DNA from: Lutimaribacter degradans
Lineage (GTDB): Bacteria > Pseudomonadota > Alphaproteobacteria > Rhodobacterales > Rhodobacteraceae
Reading direction: 5' to 3'
Length of the DNA stretch: 64,000 bases
Assembly: GCF_023703375.1 (NCBI RefSeq)
Contig: NZ_JAMQGO010000002.1
Location: 1 to 64,000 of the forward strand
The notes under the pieces are model-generated. The model saw nothing but the letters and a program-made list of their open reading frames with translations. It searched no databases and was not told the DNA's origin. Shown here piece by piece: positions 9,752 through 20,517 of this stretch; within the stretch, counting starts at the first letter, position 1, and every line of letters begins with the position of its first letter. The translations under genes were made by a program, and so were the position numbers.

Positions 9752-10519
9752 ATGCCGCCACCCGAAACCGACAAGGCCGCCTTTCGCGCGGCCGATATCC
9801 TGGCCGCCATCGGCTTGCTCACGCGCCTGCCCGTGCGCCTGCACGACGACATCACGGCACGTGGCGCGCGGGCTGCCTGGGCCTATCCGCTGGCCGGCGC
9901 GGTGGTGGCGGGCCTGGCCGGGGTGCTGGGTTGGGCCGCCCTGGCGCTGGGGCTGACACCCGCGTTGGCCGCCGGGCTGGCGCTGGCCGCGCTGATCGTG
10001 GTCACCGGCGCCCTGCACGAAGACGGGCTGGCCGATTGTGCAGACGGTTTCTGGGGCGGCTGGACGCGCGACAGGCGGCTGGAGATCATGAAGGACAGCC
10101 GGATCGGCGCCTATGGCGTGCTGGCGCTGGTATTGGGCGTGGGGCTGCGATGGGCGGCGCTGACCGCACTTTTTGCCAAGGGTTGGGTTGTCGCGCCGCT
10201 GATTATCGCCGCCATGGGCAGCCGCGCGGCGATGCCTGCGCTGATGGCCGCCCTGCCCCATGCCCGCGACACCGGCCTGTCACACCAGGTCGGCCGGCCA
10301 GATGCACGGGCAGCGACGGTCGCGCTGGCACTGGGCTTGCTTGCCGCCGTGCTGCTGGGTGGGCTGGCAACCGCGTTCTGGGCCACCGCCGCCGCGCTGT
10401 TAAGCGCGCTGGCCGTGGCGCGACTGGCACGGGCGCGGATCGGCGGGCAAACCGGCGATGTGCTGGGCGCGACGCAGCAATGCTGCGAAATCGCGATCCT
10501 GCTGGCATTGGTGCCATGA
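9752..10519 (+). CDS. cobS: Adenosylcobinamide-GDP ribazoletransferase
   Basis: CobS joins adenosylcobinamide-GDP and alpha-ribazole (phosphate) to form adenosylcobalamin (phosphate) at the inner membrane. The 255-residue product is hydrophobic, with about 6-7 membrane segments. Family motifs are FLTRLPV-like ([11 protein letters not shown]) near the start and [16 protein letters not shown]...[15 protein letters not shown]. The start ATG 9752 has AAGGAG about 10 bp upstream; the longer frame beginning at 9689 is unlikely. Its stop overlaps the A-run of the carD terminator. Confidence 0.94.
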   Translation: MPPPETDKAAFRAADILAAIGLLTRLPVRLHDDITARGARAAWAYPLAGAVVAGLAGVLGWAALALGLTPALAAGLALAALIVVTGALHEDGLADCADGFWGGWTRDRRLEIMKDSRIGAYGVLALVLGVGLRWAALTALFAKGWVVAPLIIAAMGSRAAMPALMAALPHARDTGLSHQVGRPDARAATVALALGLLAAVLLGGLATAFWATAAALLSALAVARLARARIGGQTGDVLGATQQCCEIAILLALVP

Positions 10520-10549
10520 AAAAGGCCGCGCCCTGTTTGGGACGCGGCC
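10519..10549 (-). terminator. Intrinsic terminator of carD
   Basis: On the minus strand a stem (arms at 10539-10549 and 10524-10533, one bulged base, loop of 5) is followed by TTTTT (10519-10523). It sits 20 bp past the carD stop and abuts the end of cobS, for which the same stem may also act, although no T-run follows on that side. Confidence 0.8.
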
Positions 10550-10568
10550 AATCATCAAGGGCGTGTCG

Positions 10569-11078
10569 TCACGCGGCGCGTGACAGCAGCGCTTCGTCAA
10601 CCTGCTTGGCGGCGTCCGTTTCGTCGCCGCCCGCCACGGCGGCCACCTCGCGGGTCAGGCGCTCCAGCGCCGCTTCGTAAAGCTGGCGCTCGGAATAGCT
10701 CTGCTCGCGCTGGTCGTCGGTGCGATGCAGGTCGCGCACAACCTCGGCAATGGCGATCAGATCGCCCGAGTTGATCTTTTGCTCGTATTCCTGGGCCCGG
10801 CGCGACCACATCGCGCGCTTGACCTTGGCCTTGCCCTTGAGGGTTTTCATGGCCTGGCTGACCACGTCGGGGCTCGACAGGCTGCGCATTCCGACCTCGG
10901 TCGCCTTGTGTGTTGGCACGCGCAGCGTCATCTTGTCCTTCTCGAACGAAATGACGAACAGTTCCAGCGCGATGCCGGCAATTTCCTGCTCTTCGATCGA
11001 CACGATCTGTCCTACGCCATGGGCGGGGTAGACCACGTATTCATTGGGCCGGAACTCGGCTTTCTTGGATTTGCTCAT
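10569..11078 (-). CDS. carD: CarD/CdnL-family RNA polymerase-binding regulator
   Basis: 169 residues. The N-terminal half is a Tudor-like RNA polymerase beta-subunit interaction domain (FRPNEYVVYPAHGVGQIVSIEEQEIAG...FVISFEKDKMTLRVP). The C-terminal half is the helical DNA-binding part with the conserved Trp segment (KRAMWSRRAQEYEQKINSGDLIAIAEVVRDLHR). CarD stabilises open complexes, mainly at rRNA and housekeeping promoters. The start has AAGGAAGGA upstream and a terminator follows. It is monocistronic, with a 287-bp region upstream towards fdxA. Confidence 0.94.
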   Translation of the reverse strand: MSKSKKAEFRPNEYVVYPAHGVGQIVSIEEQEIAGIALELFVISFEKDKMTLRVPTHKATEVGMRSLSSPDVVSQAMKTLKGKAKVKRAMWSRRAQEYEQKINSGDLIAIAEVVRDLHRTDDQREQSYSERQLYEAALERLTREVAAVAGGDETDAAKQVDEALLSRAA

Positions 11079-11365
11079 TCAGTCCTTCCTTGCAACGGAC
11101 GCTCATCATCCGGCGACAATCTTCACGGCGCGGCCGATACGACCCCGTCGTGAAAACAGAATTTAGAAAAAACCGGGTGGCAGCATCCGGTCCGGTGCGT
11201 CAGGTGCTTGTTGTCATATGGCTGTGACATTACCATAAAAACAGGGCACGCGCAAAATTCACCCTAAAGGGCGCCGAATCTGCCGTTTTTTACAAATGTC
11301 AACTATGCAGAACAGCCGGCGACCCGATCTAACCTTACGTCACAATCGTCAAAGTTGCGAATCGG

Positions 11366-11704
11366 TTATCCGCCTTCGCCCGGAGCCTCGCTGAAATATT
11401 TTTCCAGTTTCCCGGTTTCGCCGTCGCGCTCTTCGGCGTCGGGCAGCGGGTCTTTCTTGGTGATGATGACCGGCCACATTTCCGAGTACTTGCGATTGAA
11501 CTCGACCCATTGTTCCATGTCAGGCTCGGTGTCCGGGCGGATCGCGTCGGCGGGGCATTCCGGCTCACACACCCCGCAATCGATGCATTCATCGGGATGG
11601 ATGACGAGCATGTTCTCGCCTTCATAGAAACAATCGACCGGGCAGACCTCGACGCAATCGGTGTATTTGCAGGAAATGCAGTTATCTATAACGACGTAGG
11701 TCAT
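11366..11704 (-). CDS. fdxA: 7Fe ferredoxin FdxA
   Basis: 112-residue seven-iron ferredoxin. Cysteines 9, 17 and 50 fit the 3Fe-4S cluster, and 21, 40, 43 and 46 the 4Fe-4S cluster ([17 protein letters not shown] and [12 protein letters not shown]). The long C-terminal tail ([26 protein letters not shown]) is typical of Azotobacter-type FdxA. It is a cytosolic one-electron carrier. I start at ATG 11702-11704 (TYVVIDNC); the 59-codon upstream extension is spurious. Transcribed after the S4-protein gene, 52 bp apart. Confidence 0.95.
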   Translation of the reverse strand: MTYVVIDNCISCKYTDCVEVCPVDCFYEGENMLVIHPDECIDCGVCEPECPADAIRPDTEPDMEQWVEFNRKYSEMWPVIITKKDPLPDAEERDGETGKLEKYFSEAPGEGG

Positions 11705-11756
11705 GACTGTCTCGTATTCTTGACGGTTGCCTCGTGACCTAGACCAGCGCGCCGGA

Positions 11757-12143
11757 TCAATCAAGCACCCTGCGTCGCGCTGCGTCGATCTTTCGCCGAT
11801 CACGTTTGGTCGGGCGGCCACCGTCGCCATGAACATTGTCATAACGCGGCGCGCGGGCCGGCGGATCGGCCGGTGGCGCACTCAGATCATCGTAAAGACC
11901 CTTTGCCTCGGCCGCCGGGCCGCGCCTTACACCGATGGCCACGATGCGCACCACGTGCACGCGACCGGCCTTGGCAAATGTCAGCACGTCGCCCGGCCCC
12001 ACCTTGTGCGCCGGTTTACCCGCCTTGTCACCATTTACCCGCACGTGCCCCGCACCAACCATGTCAGAGGCGACCCCGCGCGATTTTGCAAATCGCGCGT
12101 GATATAGCCACTTGTCCAGCCGAATCCGGGGCGCATCGGACAC
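11757..12143 (-). CDS. S4-domain RNA-binding protein (Hsp15/HslR-like)
   Basis: 128 residues. An S4 RNA-binding domain occupies residues 6-70 ([32 protein letters not shown]...VGPGDVLTF). It is followed by a basic, Pro/Arg-rich tail ending in [16 protein letters not shown]. In E. coli the related Hsp15 binds stalled 50S subunits carrying nascent chain. The gene begins 6 bp after the helicase stop, so the two form one transcription unit, pointing to a joint RNA or ribosome task (inference). Confidence 0.88.
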   Translation of the reverse strand: MSDAPRIRLDKWLYHARFAKSRGVASDMVGAGHVRVNGDKAGKPAHKVGPGDVLTFAKAGRVHVVRIVAIGVRRGPAAEAKGLYDDLSAPPADPPARAPRYDNVHGDGGRPTKRDRRKIDAARRRVLD

Positions 12144-12149
12144 CCGCGA

Positions 12150-15014
<2,865 letters not shown>

Positions 15015-15029
15015 GTCGCCCCCCGCCTG

Positions 15030-15590
15030 TCAGAGTTCGCGGCCCTCGACCTGCGTTTCAAGCCGGGCGCGCGCTGCCTTGGCCTTGTCGTAATGCGGGT
15101 GCAGGGCAAGGACAAGCGCATAGGTGTCATAGGCAAGTTCGGGCTGGTTCACCTGCTCCAGCACGGTTGCCAACCCGTAAAGCGCGTCGAAATGTTGCGG
15201 GTTGATCAGCAATGCCTGTTCAAGATCGGCCAGCGCGGGGCCGGCCATGTCTTCGGCAAAATACGCCTGCGCACGGCCATGATAGGCTTCGGCGAAATTC
15301 GGCGCATGGTCGATCACGGCCGAGAAATGCTCGATCGCCGCGTCATGTTCGCCCCGTTCCAGCGCGTCCTTGCCCCGTTGAAGCAGCAAATCCATCGAAT
15401 CCGACCCGCTTTGCGCCCATTTCATGCGAATTTCGCGCGTGATAGATTTCGAATCGACCTGCTCGGCGTTTTTCAGCCGCTCGTAAAGCGGTGCCAGATC
15501 CGCCTCTTGCGCGAAAACGGGTAGGGAAAACGTGACCATCAGCACGCTTGCCGCGAGGATATGTTTGAGATTGAAGCGTCGGATGCTCAT
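15030..15590 (-). CDS. Exported tetratricopeptide-repeat protein
   Basis: 186 residues. An N-terminal signal peptide (RRFNLKHILAASVLMVTFSLPVFA) with a VFA-Q cleavage site precedes a mostly helical mature part. TPR repeats lie at about residues 65-170 (LLLQRGKDALERGEHDAAIEHFSAVID, AEAYHGRAQAYFAEDMAGPALADLEQALLINP, FDALYGLATVLEQVNQPELAYDTYALVLALHP). It is probably a periplasmic protein-interaction scaffold. The open frame extends far upstream, but ATG 15588-15590 fits the signal peptide. It ends 15 bp before the helicase start. Confidence 0.85.
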   Translation of the reverse strand: MSIRRFNLKHILAASVLMVTFSLPVFAQEADLAPLYERLKNAEQVDSKSITREIRMKWAQSGSDSMDLLLQRGKDALERGEHDAAIEHFSAVIDHAPNFAEAYHGRAQAYFAEDMAGPALADLEQALLINPQHFDALYGLATVLEQVNQPELAYDTYALVLALHPHYDKAKAARARLETQVEGREL

Positions 15591-15659
15591 AACAGGGGAT
15601 AGTTTAACGCGCCGACGGCCCAAGACCAGCCCCCGGCGGATCAAAAAAGGATGAGACAC

Positions 15660-15950
15660 ATGAGCGACGTGATCGAAGCAGCCGTTTCCGCGCTGAACGA
15701 AAAGATGAGTGGCGCCGATTTCGACGGCACCGCGAAATTCGTGATTGAAGGCGAAGGCGCCGTAGTGATCGACAGCGATGGTGCGCGCGCCAGCGACGAA
15801 GAGACCGATGTCACTCTGACCGCCGATGCCGATACGTTCCAGTCGATGCTGTCGGGCGATATCAACCCCACCGCCGCCTTCATGTCGGGCAAGCTGACCG
15901 TCGATGGCGACATGGGCCTGGCCATGAAGCTGGGCAGCGTGCTGGCCTGA
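15660..15950 (+). CDS. SCP2 sterol-binding-domain protein
   Basis: 96-residue protein that is a single SCP2 domain (KFVIEGEGAVVIDSDG...ADVTLTADADTFQSMLSGDINPTAAFMSGKLTVDGDMGLAMKL), a hydrophobic-ligand-binding fold. I prefer ATG 15660 over ATG 15651, because AAGG at 15647-15650 is then about 9 bp upstream. It is followed after 3 bp by the alpha/beta hydrolase gene, so both are probably translated from one mRNA and may act on lipids. Confidence 0.9.
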   Translation: MSDVIEAAVSALNEKMSGADFDGTAKFVIEGEGAVVIDSDGARASDEETDVTLTADADTFQSMLSGDINPTAAFMSGKLTVDGDMGLAMKLGSVLA

Positions 15951-15953
15951 TCC

Positions 15954-16916
15954 ATGGAAAAGGCGCCGTTTTTTGACCATCTGGCCGAAGGCCCCGAAAA
16001 CGGTGCCGCCTGGTGGTTGCGCACGTCGGACGATGTGCGCATCCGTATAACCGTCTGGCCCTGCAAGGGGGCACGGGGCACGGTCCTGCTGTTTCCGGGC
16101 CGCACCGAGTATGGTGAGAAATACGGCCGCGCGGCCGTCGACCTGGCCGCACGCGGGTATGCCACCCTGGCCATAGATTGGCGCTGCCAGGGCCTGGCGG
16201 ACCGTCTGCTGGATGACCCGACCGTGGGCCATGTCGGCAGCTTTGCCGATTACCAGCGCGATGTCGCGGCGGTAATCGAGGGCGTGCAGACGCTGGACCT
16301 GCCCCGCCCCTTTCACCTGATCGCCCATTCGCTGGGCGGCTGCATCGGCCTGCGCGCGGTGATGAACGGGCTGCCCGTCAACTCCTGTGTCTTTTCCGCG
16401 CCGATGTGGGGCATCATCATTTCGCCGGTGCAACGGCCCGTCGCCTGGGCGCTTGGGTGGAGCGCCTCACACCTGCAGCTTGGCAACACGATGGCGCCGG
16501 GCACCAGCCCCGTGCACCTGGTCACCAGCGCCCCGTTCCAGGGCAACCCGCTGACGACCGACCCTGACATGTTCGATTACATGAAGCGCCATCTTGACGC
16601 GCAGCCGGCGCTCAGCCTCGGTGGCCCCTCGATCCGCTGGGTGCACAAGGCCCTGGTGGAAATGCGCGCGCTGGCACATTTACCCGCGCCCGACCTGCCC
16701 TGCCTTGCCTTCCTGGGCACATCGGAACAGATCGTCGACGCGGGGCGCATCAAGGCGCGGATGGATAGCTGGCCCAACGGCGAACTGGTCATGCTGGACG
16801 GGGCCGAACACGAGGTGATGATGGAGGTGCCAGCCATCCGCAACCAGGTGTTCGACCGTGCCACCGCGCTGTTCGATGCCAACGCGAAGGCACGGCCGGG
16901 CACAGCCGTGGCCTGA
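15954..16916 (+). CDS. Alpha/beta hydrolase, lysophospholipase (PldB) type
   Basis: 320 residues. Typical PldB/monoacylglycerol-lipase layout: LLFPGRTEYGEKYGRAAVDLAARGYATLAIDWRCQGLADR near residues 45-82, the nucleophile elbow AHSLGG (Ser about residue 125; the first Gly of GxSxG is Ala), an Asp-bearing loop after FLGTSEQIVD, and a His in GAEHEVMME. Cytosolic serine hydrolase on lysolipids or monoglycerides (family knowledge). Operon partner of the SCP2 gene. Confidence 0.88.
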   Translation: MEKAPFFDHLAEGPENGAAWWLRTSDDVRIRITVWPCKGARGTVLLFPGRTEYGEKYGRAAVDLAARGYATLAIDWRCQGLADRLLDDPTVGHVGSFADYQRDVAAVIEGVQTLDLPRPFHLIAHSLGGCIGLRAVMNGLPVNSCVFSAPMWGIIISPVQRPVAWALGWSASHLQLGNTMAPGTSPVHLVTSAPFQGNPLTTDPDMFDYMKRHLDAQPALSLGGPSIRWVHKALVEMRALAHLPAPDLPCLAFLGTSEQIVDAGRIKARMDSWPNGELVMLDGAEHEVMMEVPAIRNQVFDRATALFDANAKARPGTAVA

Positions 16917-16924
16917 CGCGCGCC

Positions 16925-17755
16925 TTAGGCGTCGCGCTGAATTTCCTGCCGCTGCGCGCCCAGCTTCTCGATGCTGGCCGACATCACGTCGCCTTCTTTC
17001 AGGAATTTCTGAGGTTTGTGCCCCATGCCCACGCCCGGCGGCGTGCCCGTGGCGATCACGTCGCCCGGATGCAGCGTCATGATCTGGCTGAGATGCGCAA
17101 CGATATGCGGCACCTTGAAGATCATGTATGACGTGTTGCCGGTCTGCATCCGCTCGCCGTTCACCTCCAGCGACATGGACAGCGCATTCACGTCCCCCAC
17201 CTCGTCCGGGGTTACCAGCCACGGCCCGATGGGCCCGAACGTGTCGCAGCTTTTGCCCTTGGTCCATTGGCCGCCCCATTCCATCTGGAATTCACGCTCG
17301 GACACGTCATTGACAATGGTAAAGCCTGCAACGTGATCCATAGCCTCGGCCTCGGACACGTATTTGGCGGTCTTGCCAATGACGATGCCCAGCTCGACCT
17401 CCCAATCCGCCTTGTGCGCGTTGCGCGGCAGGATCACCGGGTCGAACGGGCCGTTGATGCAGCTGTTCGCCTTCATGAAAACGATGGGCATCTCGGGCGG
17501 TTCGGCGTTCAACTCGGCGGCGTGATCGCTGAAGTTCAGGCCGATCGCCACCAGTTTGCCGATCTGGCCCACCGGCACGCCGATGCGCGGCTCACCCTTG
17601 ACCAGCGGCAGATTCTCAAGATCGACCGGCGGCAGATTGCCCAGCACGTCCCCCGCCAGATCATCCACCACGCCCGACAGGTCGCGCAAGCGGCCCTCGT
17701 GGTCCAGTACGCCGGGTTTTTCGGCCCCGCGCTCGCCGTAGCGTACGAATTTCAT
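16925..17755 (-). CDS. Fumarylacetoacetate hydrolase-family protein
   Basis: 276 residues. The FAH C-terminal catalytic fold covers residues about 65-275: IGLNFSDHAAE, FMKANSCINGPFDPV, the metal-binding acidic stretch DWEVELGIVIGK, and VIATGTPPGVGMG. FAH-family enzymes hydrolyse or decarboxylate 3-oxo/2-oxo acids in aromatic and sugar-acid catabolism. The exact reaction cannot be told. ATG 17753-17755 has AGGAGG just upstream. It converges on the hydrolase gene with 8 bp between stops. Confidence 0.9.
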   Translation of the reverse strand: MKFVRYGERGAEKPGVLDHEGRLRDLSGVVDDLAGDVLGNLPPVDLENLPLVKGEPRIGVPVGQIGKLVAIGLNFSDHAAELNAEPPEMPIVFMKANSCINGPFDPVILPRNAHKADWEVELGIVIGKTAKYVSEAEAMDHVAGFTIVNDVSEREFQMEWGGQWTKGKSCDTFGPIGPWLVTPDEVGDVNALSMSLEVNGERMQTGNTSYMIFKVPHIVAHLSQIMTLHPGDVIATGTPPGVGMGHKPQKFLKEGDVMSASIEKLGAQRQEIQRDA

Positions 17756-17850
17756 TCTATCCCTCCTGGTTTCGGTTTGCCGCCACCCTACTGCCGCCGC
17801 AGGAAAGGGCAAGCTCTGGCGCCGGGGCAAGGTGGCCCTATCATAGGGTC

Positions 17851-18864
17851 ATGGCAAAGCGCGCGGTTCTGCAATTTACGGAGCGGGGGATTTTCTGCCC
17901 TGCTGGCGGGTTCTACATCGACCCGTGGCGCCCGGTCGACCGGGCGCTGATCACACATGCCCATGCCGACCACGCGCGCCCCGGCCATGGCGCCTATCTT
18001 GCCACGCATGCTAGCCTGCCGGTGATGCGCCACCGTTTGGGCGCGATTGCGGCAGACGGCATCGGGTACGGCGAACAGCGCCGGATCGGCGACGCGCTTG
18101 TCAGCTTTCACCCCGCGGGCCACGTGCCCGGCTCGGCGCAAATCCGGGTCGAGGTGGCGGGCGAGGTTTGGGTGGTGTCGGGCGATTACAAGCTGGGCGA
18201 TGATGGTTTGTGCGACCCGTTCGAACCGGTCCGCTGCCACGCATTCATCAGCGAATGCACCTTTGGGCTGCCGGTTTTCCGCTGGCGCCCGCAGGCGCAG
18301 GTCGCCACTGACATACTCGACTGGTGGCAATCCAACGCGGCCGAAGGGCGGTTCAGCTTGCTGGGGGCCTATTCGCTGGGCAAGGCGCAGCGACTGCTGC
18401 ACATGCTGCAAGATGGCCCCGGACCGATCCTGGCCCATGCGGCGGTGGAAAACGTGAACGCGATTCTGCGCGCCCAAGGGCTATCCTTGCGCAACACGAC
18501 CCGCGTGACACCCGACCTCGATGCAAAAGCGCATCCCGGTGCACTTGTCATCGCGCCGCCCTCGGCCTTTGGCAGCACCTGGGCACGGCGGTTTGGGCAA
18601 GCCAGCACCGGATTTGCCAGCGGATGGATGCAGTTGCGCGGAGTACGACGTCGCCGCGCGATGGATCGAGGCTTTGTCGTATCAGATCACGCCGACTGGC
18701 CCGAACTGCACCACGCCATCACCGAAACGAACGCAGAAAGCATATATGTTACGCATGGTTATACGGAAACCTTCGCGCAATACCTGAAGGAAAGCGGATA
18801 TGATGCGCATGTCGTCCCGACCGAGTTCGGCACCGACGAGGATGACGCCGAGGGCGCCGCATGA
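17851..18864 (+). CDS. Ligase-associated DNA exonuclease (metallo-beta-lactamase fold)
   Basis: 337 residues of the MBL/beta-CASP superfamily. The zinc motif HAHADH is at residues 36-41 (ALITHAHADHARPGHG), HVPGSAQIRVE follows near residue 92, and SDHADW near the C-terminus supplies further ligands. This protein type is regularly encoded beside bacterial LigB-type ATP-dependent ligases and predicted to process DNA ends. It overlaps the ligase gene by 4 nt (ATGA at 18861-18864), confirming the pairing. Confidence 0.9.
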   Translation: MAKRAVLQFTERGIFCPAGGFYIDPWRPVDRALITHAHADHARPGHGAYLATHASLPVMRHRLGAIAADGIGYGEQRRIGDALVSFHPAGHVPGSAQIRVEVAGEVWVVSGDYKLGDDGLCDPFEPVRCHAFISECTFGLPVFRWRPQAQVATDILDWWQSNAAEGRFSLLGAYSLGKAQRLLHMLQDGPGPILAHAAVENVNAILRAQGLSLRNTTRVTPDLDAKAHPGALVIAPPSAFGSTWARRFGQASTGFASGWMQLRGVRRRRAMDRGFVVSDHADWPELHHAITETNAESIYVTHGYTETFAQYLKESGYDAHVVPTEFGTDEDDAEGAA

Positions 18865-20453
18865 AACGCTTTGCCGCGCTTTTCACGCAGATTGACCAGA
18901 CCACGAAAACATCTCGTAAAACCAATATATTGCGCGACTATTTTGAAACGGCCCCAGACCCGGACAAACTGTGGGCGGCCGCGCTGTTCTCCGGCCGCAG
19001 GCCCAAACGCGCCGTCACCACCACGCGGCTGCGCGAATGGGCGGCCGAGCGCGCGAACATTCCCTTGTGGCTGTTCGAAGACAGCTATGCCATCGTGGGC
19101 GACCTGGCCGAAACCATCGCCCTGGCCCTGCCGCCGTCCAGCCGCGCCGATGATCACAGCCTGACCGGCATGATCACGCGGCTGCGCGATTTGGCCACGC
19201 TGGACGAGGCCGCGCGCAAGCCCGTGATCCTCGACCTTTGGGATGGGCTCGACCAGACCGAGCGCATGGTTTTCAACAAGCTGTTGACCGGCGGCTTTCG
19301 CATCGGCATCAGCCAGAAACTGATGACCCGCGCCCTGGCACAGGCCGTGGGCCGCGACGAGGCCGAGATCGCCCACCGCTTGATGGGCGACTGGACAGCT
19401 GACAGCACCACGTGGCACCGCCTGATCCTGGCCGAGGATGCCAGCGCCGACCTGTCGCGCCCCTACCCCTTTGCGCTGGCCCACCAGTTGGAGGATGCGC
19501 CCGAAAGCCTTGGCCCGCGCGCCGATTGGCAGGCGGAATGGAAATGGGATGGCATCCGCGGCCAGTTGATCGTGAGGCAGGGGCAGCATTTCACTTGGTC
19601 GCGCGGCGAAGAGCTGATGACCGACCGTTTCCCCGAACTGGCGCGCGCGGTGGACGTTCTGCCATCGGGCACGGTTCTGGATGGTGAACTTGTCGCATGG
19701 GATGGCACGTCGCCGCTGCCCTTCAACAACCTGCAGAAACGCATCGGGCGCAAGACAGTGCCCAAGAAGCTGTTGAGAGAGGCCCCCGTGATCCTGCTGG
19801 CCTATGATCTGCTGGAACACCGCGGCCGCGACATGCGTGCCTGCCCGCTTTCGACACGGCGGGCCACGCTCGACATCCTGTTGGCCGACCTGCCCGACGA
19901 CGCGCCGGTGCGCCCCTCGCCCCTGGTCAAGGCCGACAGCTGGGAGGGTCTGGCCAAGATCCGCGCCACCGCCCGCGAGACCCGCGCCGAGGGGCTGATG
20001 CTGAAACGACGCGAAAGCCCCTATTTCGTCGGTCGCAGGAAGGGGGATTGGTGGAAATGGAAACTTGACCCGCTGACCATCGACGCGGTCATGATATACG
20101 CGCAGGCTGGCCACGGGCGGCGCGCCAACCTGTTCACCGACTTCACCTTTGCCGTGCGCAACGGCGAGGCGCTGGTGCCCTTCACCAAGGCCTATTCCGG
20201 GCTGACGGATGCCGAGTTTCGCCAGATTTCCCAGTGGGTGCGCAAGAACACGATCCAGCGTTTCGGCCCTGTTCGCCAGGTCACACCTCACCACGTGTTC
20301 GAAATCGCCTTCGAGGGGATACAGCGCAGCCCGCGCCACAAGTCGGGCGTTGCGTTGCGGTTTCCCCGCATGGCGCGTTGGCGGCAAGACCTGTCGATCA
20401 AGGATGCCGACACGCTCGACCACCTGCACGCACTGCTGGATCTCTACGGCTAG
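18861..20453 (+). CDS. ATP-dependent DNA ligase (LigB-type)
   Basis: 530 residues. N-terminal DNA-binding domain to about residue 200, then the nucleotidyltransferase domain with motif I EWKWDGIRG (adenylated Lys228), LDGELVAW (motif III region), FNNLQKRIGR, AEGLMLKRRESPY (motif IV), DWWKWKLDPLTIDAVMIYA (motif V), and an OB domain to the C-terminus. It seals nicks using ATP and complements the replicative NAD-dependent ligase. Translationally coupled to the MBL exonuclease. The Lhr helicase and PdeM phosphoesterase often found in this cluster are absent here. Confidence 0.93.
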   Translation: MKRFAALFTQIDQTTKTSRKTNILRDYFETAPDPDKLWAAALFSGRRPKRAVTTTRLREWAAERANIPLWLFEDSYAIVGDLAETIALALPPSSRADDHSLTGMITRLRDLATLDEAARKPVILDLWDGLDQTERMVFNKLLTGGFRIGISQKLMTRALAQAVGRDEAEIAHRLMGDWTADSTTWHRLILAEDASADLSRPYPFALAHQLEDAPESLGPRADWQAEWKWDGIRGQLIVRQGQHFTWSRGEELMTDRFPELARAVDVLPSGTVLDGELVAWDGTSPLPFNNLQKRIGRKTVPKKLLREAPVILLAYDLLEHRGRDMRACPLSTRRATLDILLADLPDDAPVRPSPLVKADSWEGLAKIRATARETRAEGLMLKRRESPYFVGRRKGDWWKWKLDPLTIDAVMIYAQAGHGRRANLFTDFTFAVRNGEALVPFTKAYSGLTDAEFRQISQWVRKNTIQRFGPVRQVTPHHVFEIAFEGIQRSPRHKSGVALRFPRMARWRQDLSIKDADTLDHLHALLDLYG

Positions 20454-20517
20454 GGTTGAGAGTGCGCCGCGTGCGCCATATGTCTGCCCTCAACGCTTGA
20501 TAACAAAGGAACGCCCC

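Noticed and set aside
18759..20429. 556-residue open frame antisense to the DNA ligase
   Set aside because: Entirely opposite a well-supported ligase gene; composition (Gly, Gln, His, Arg rich) typical of reversed high-GC coding sequence.
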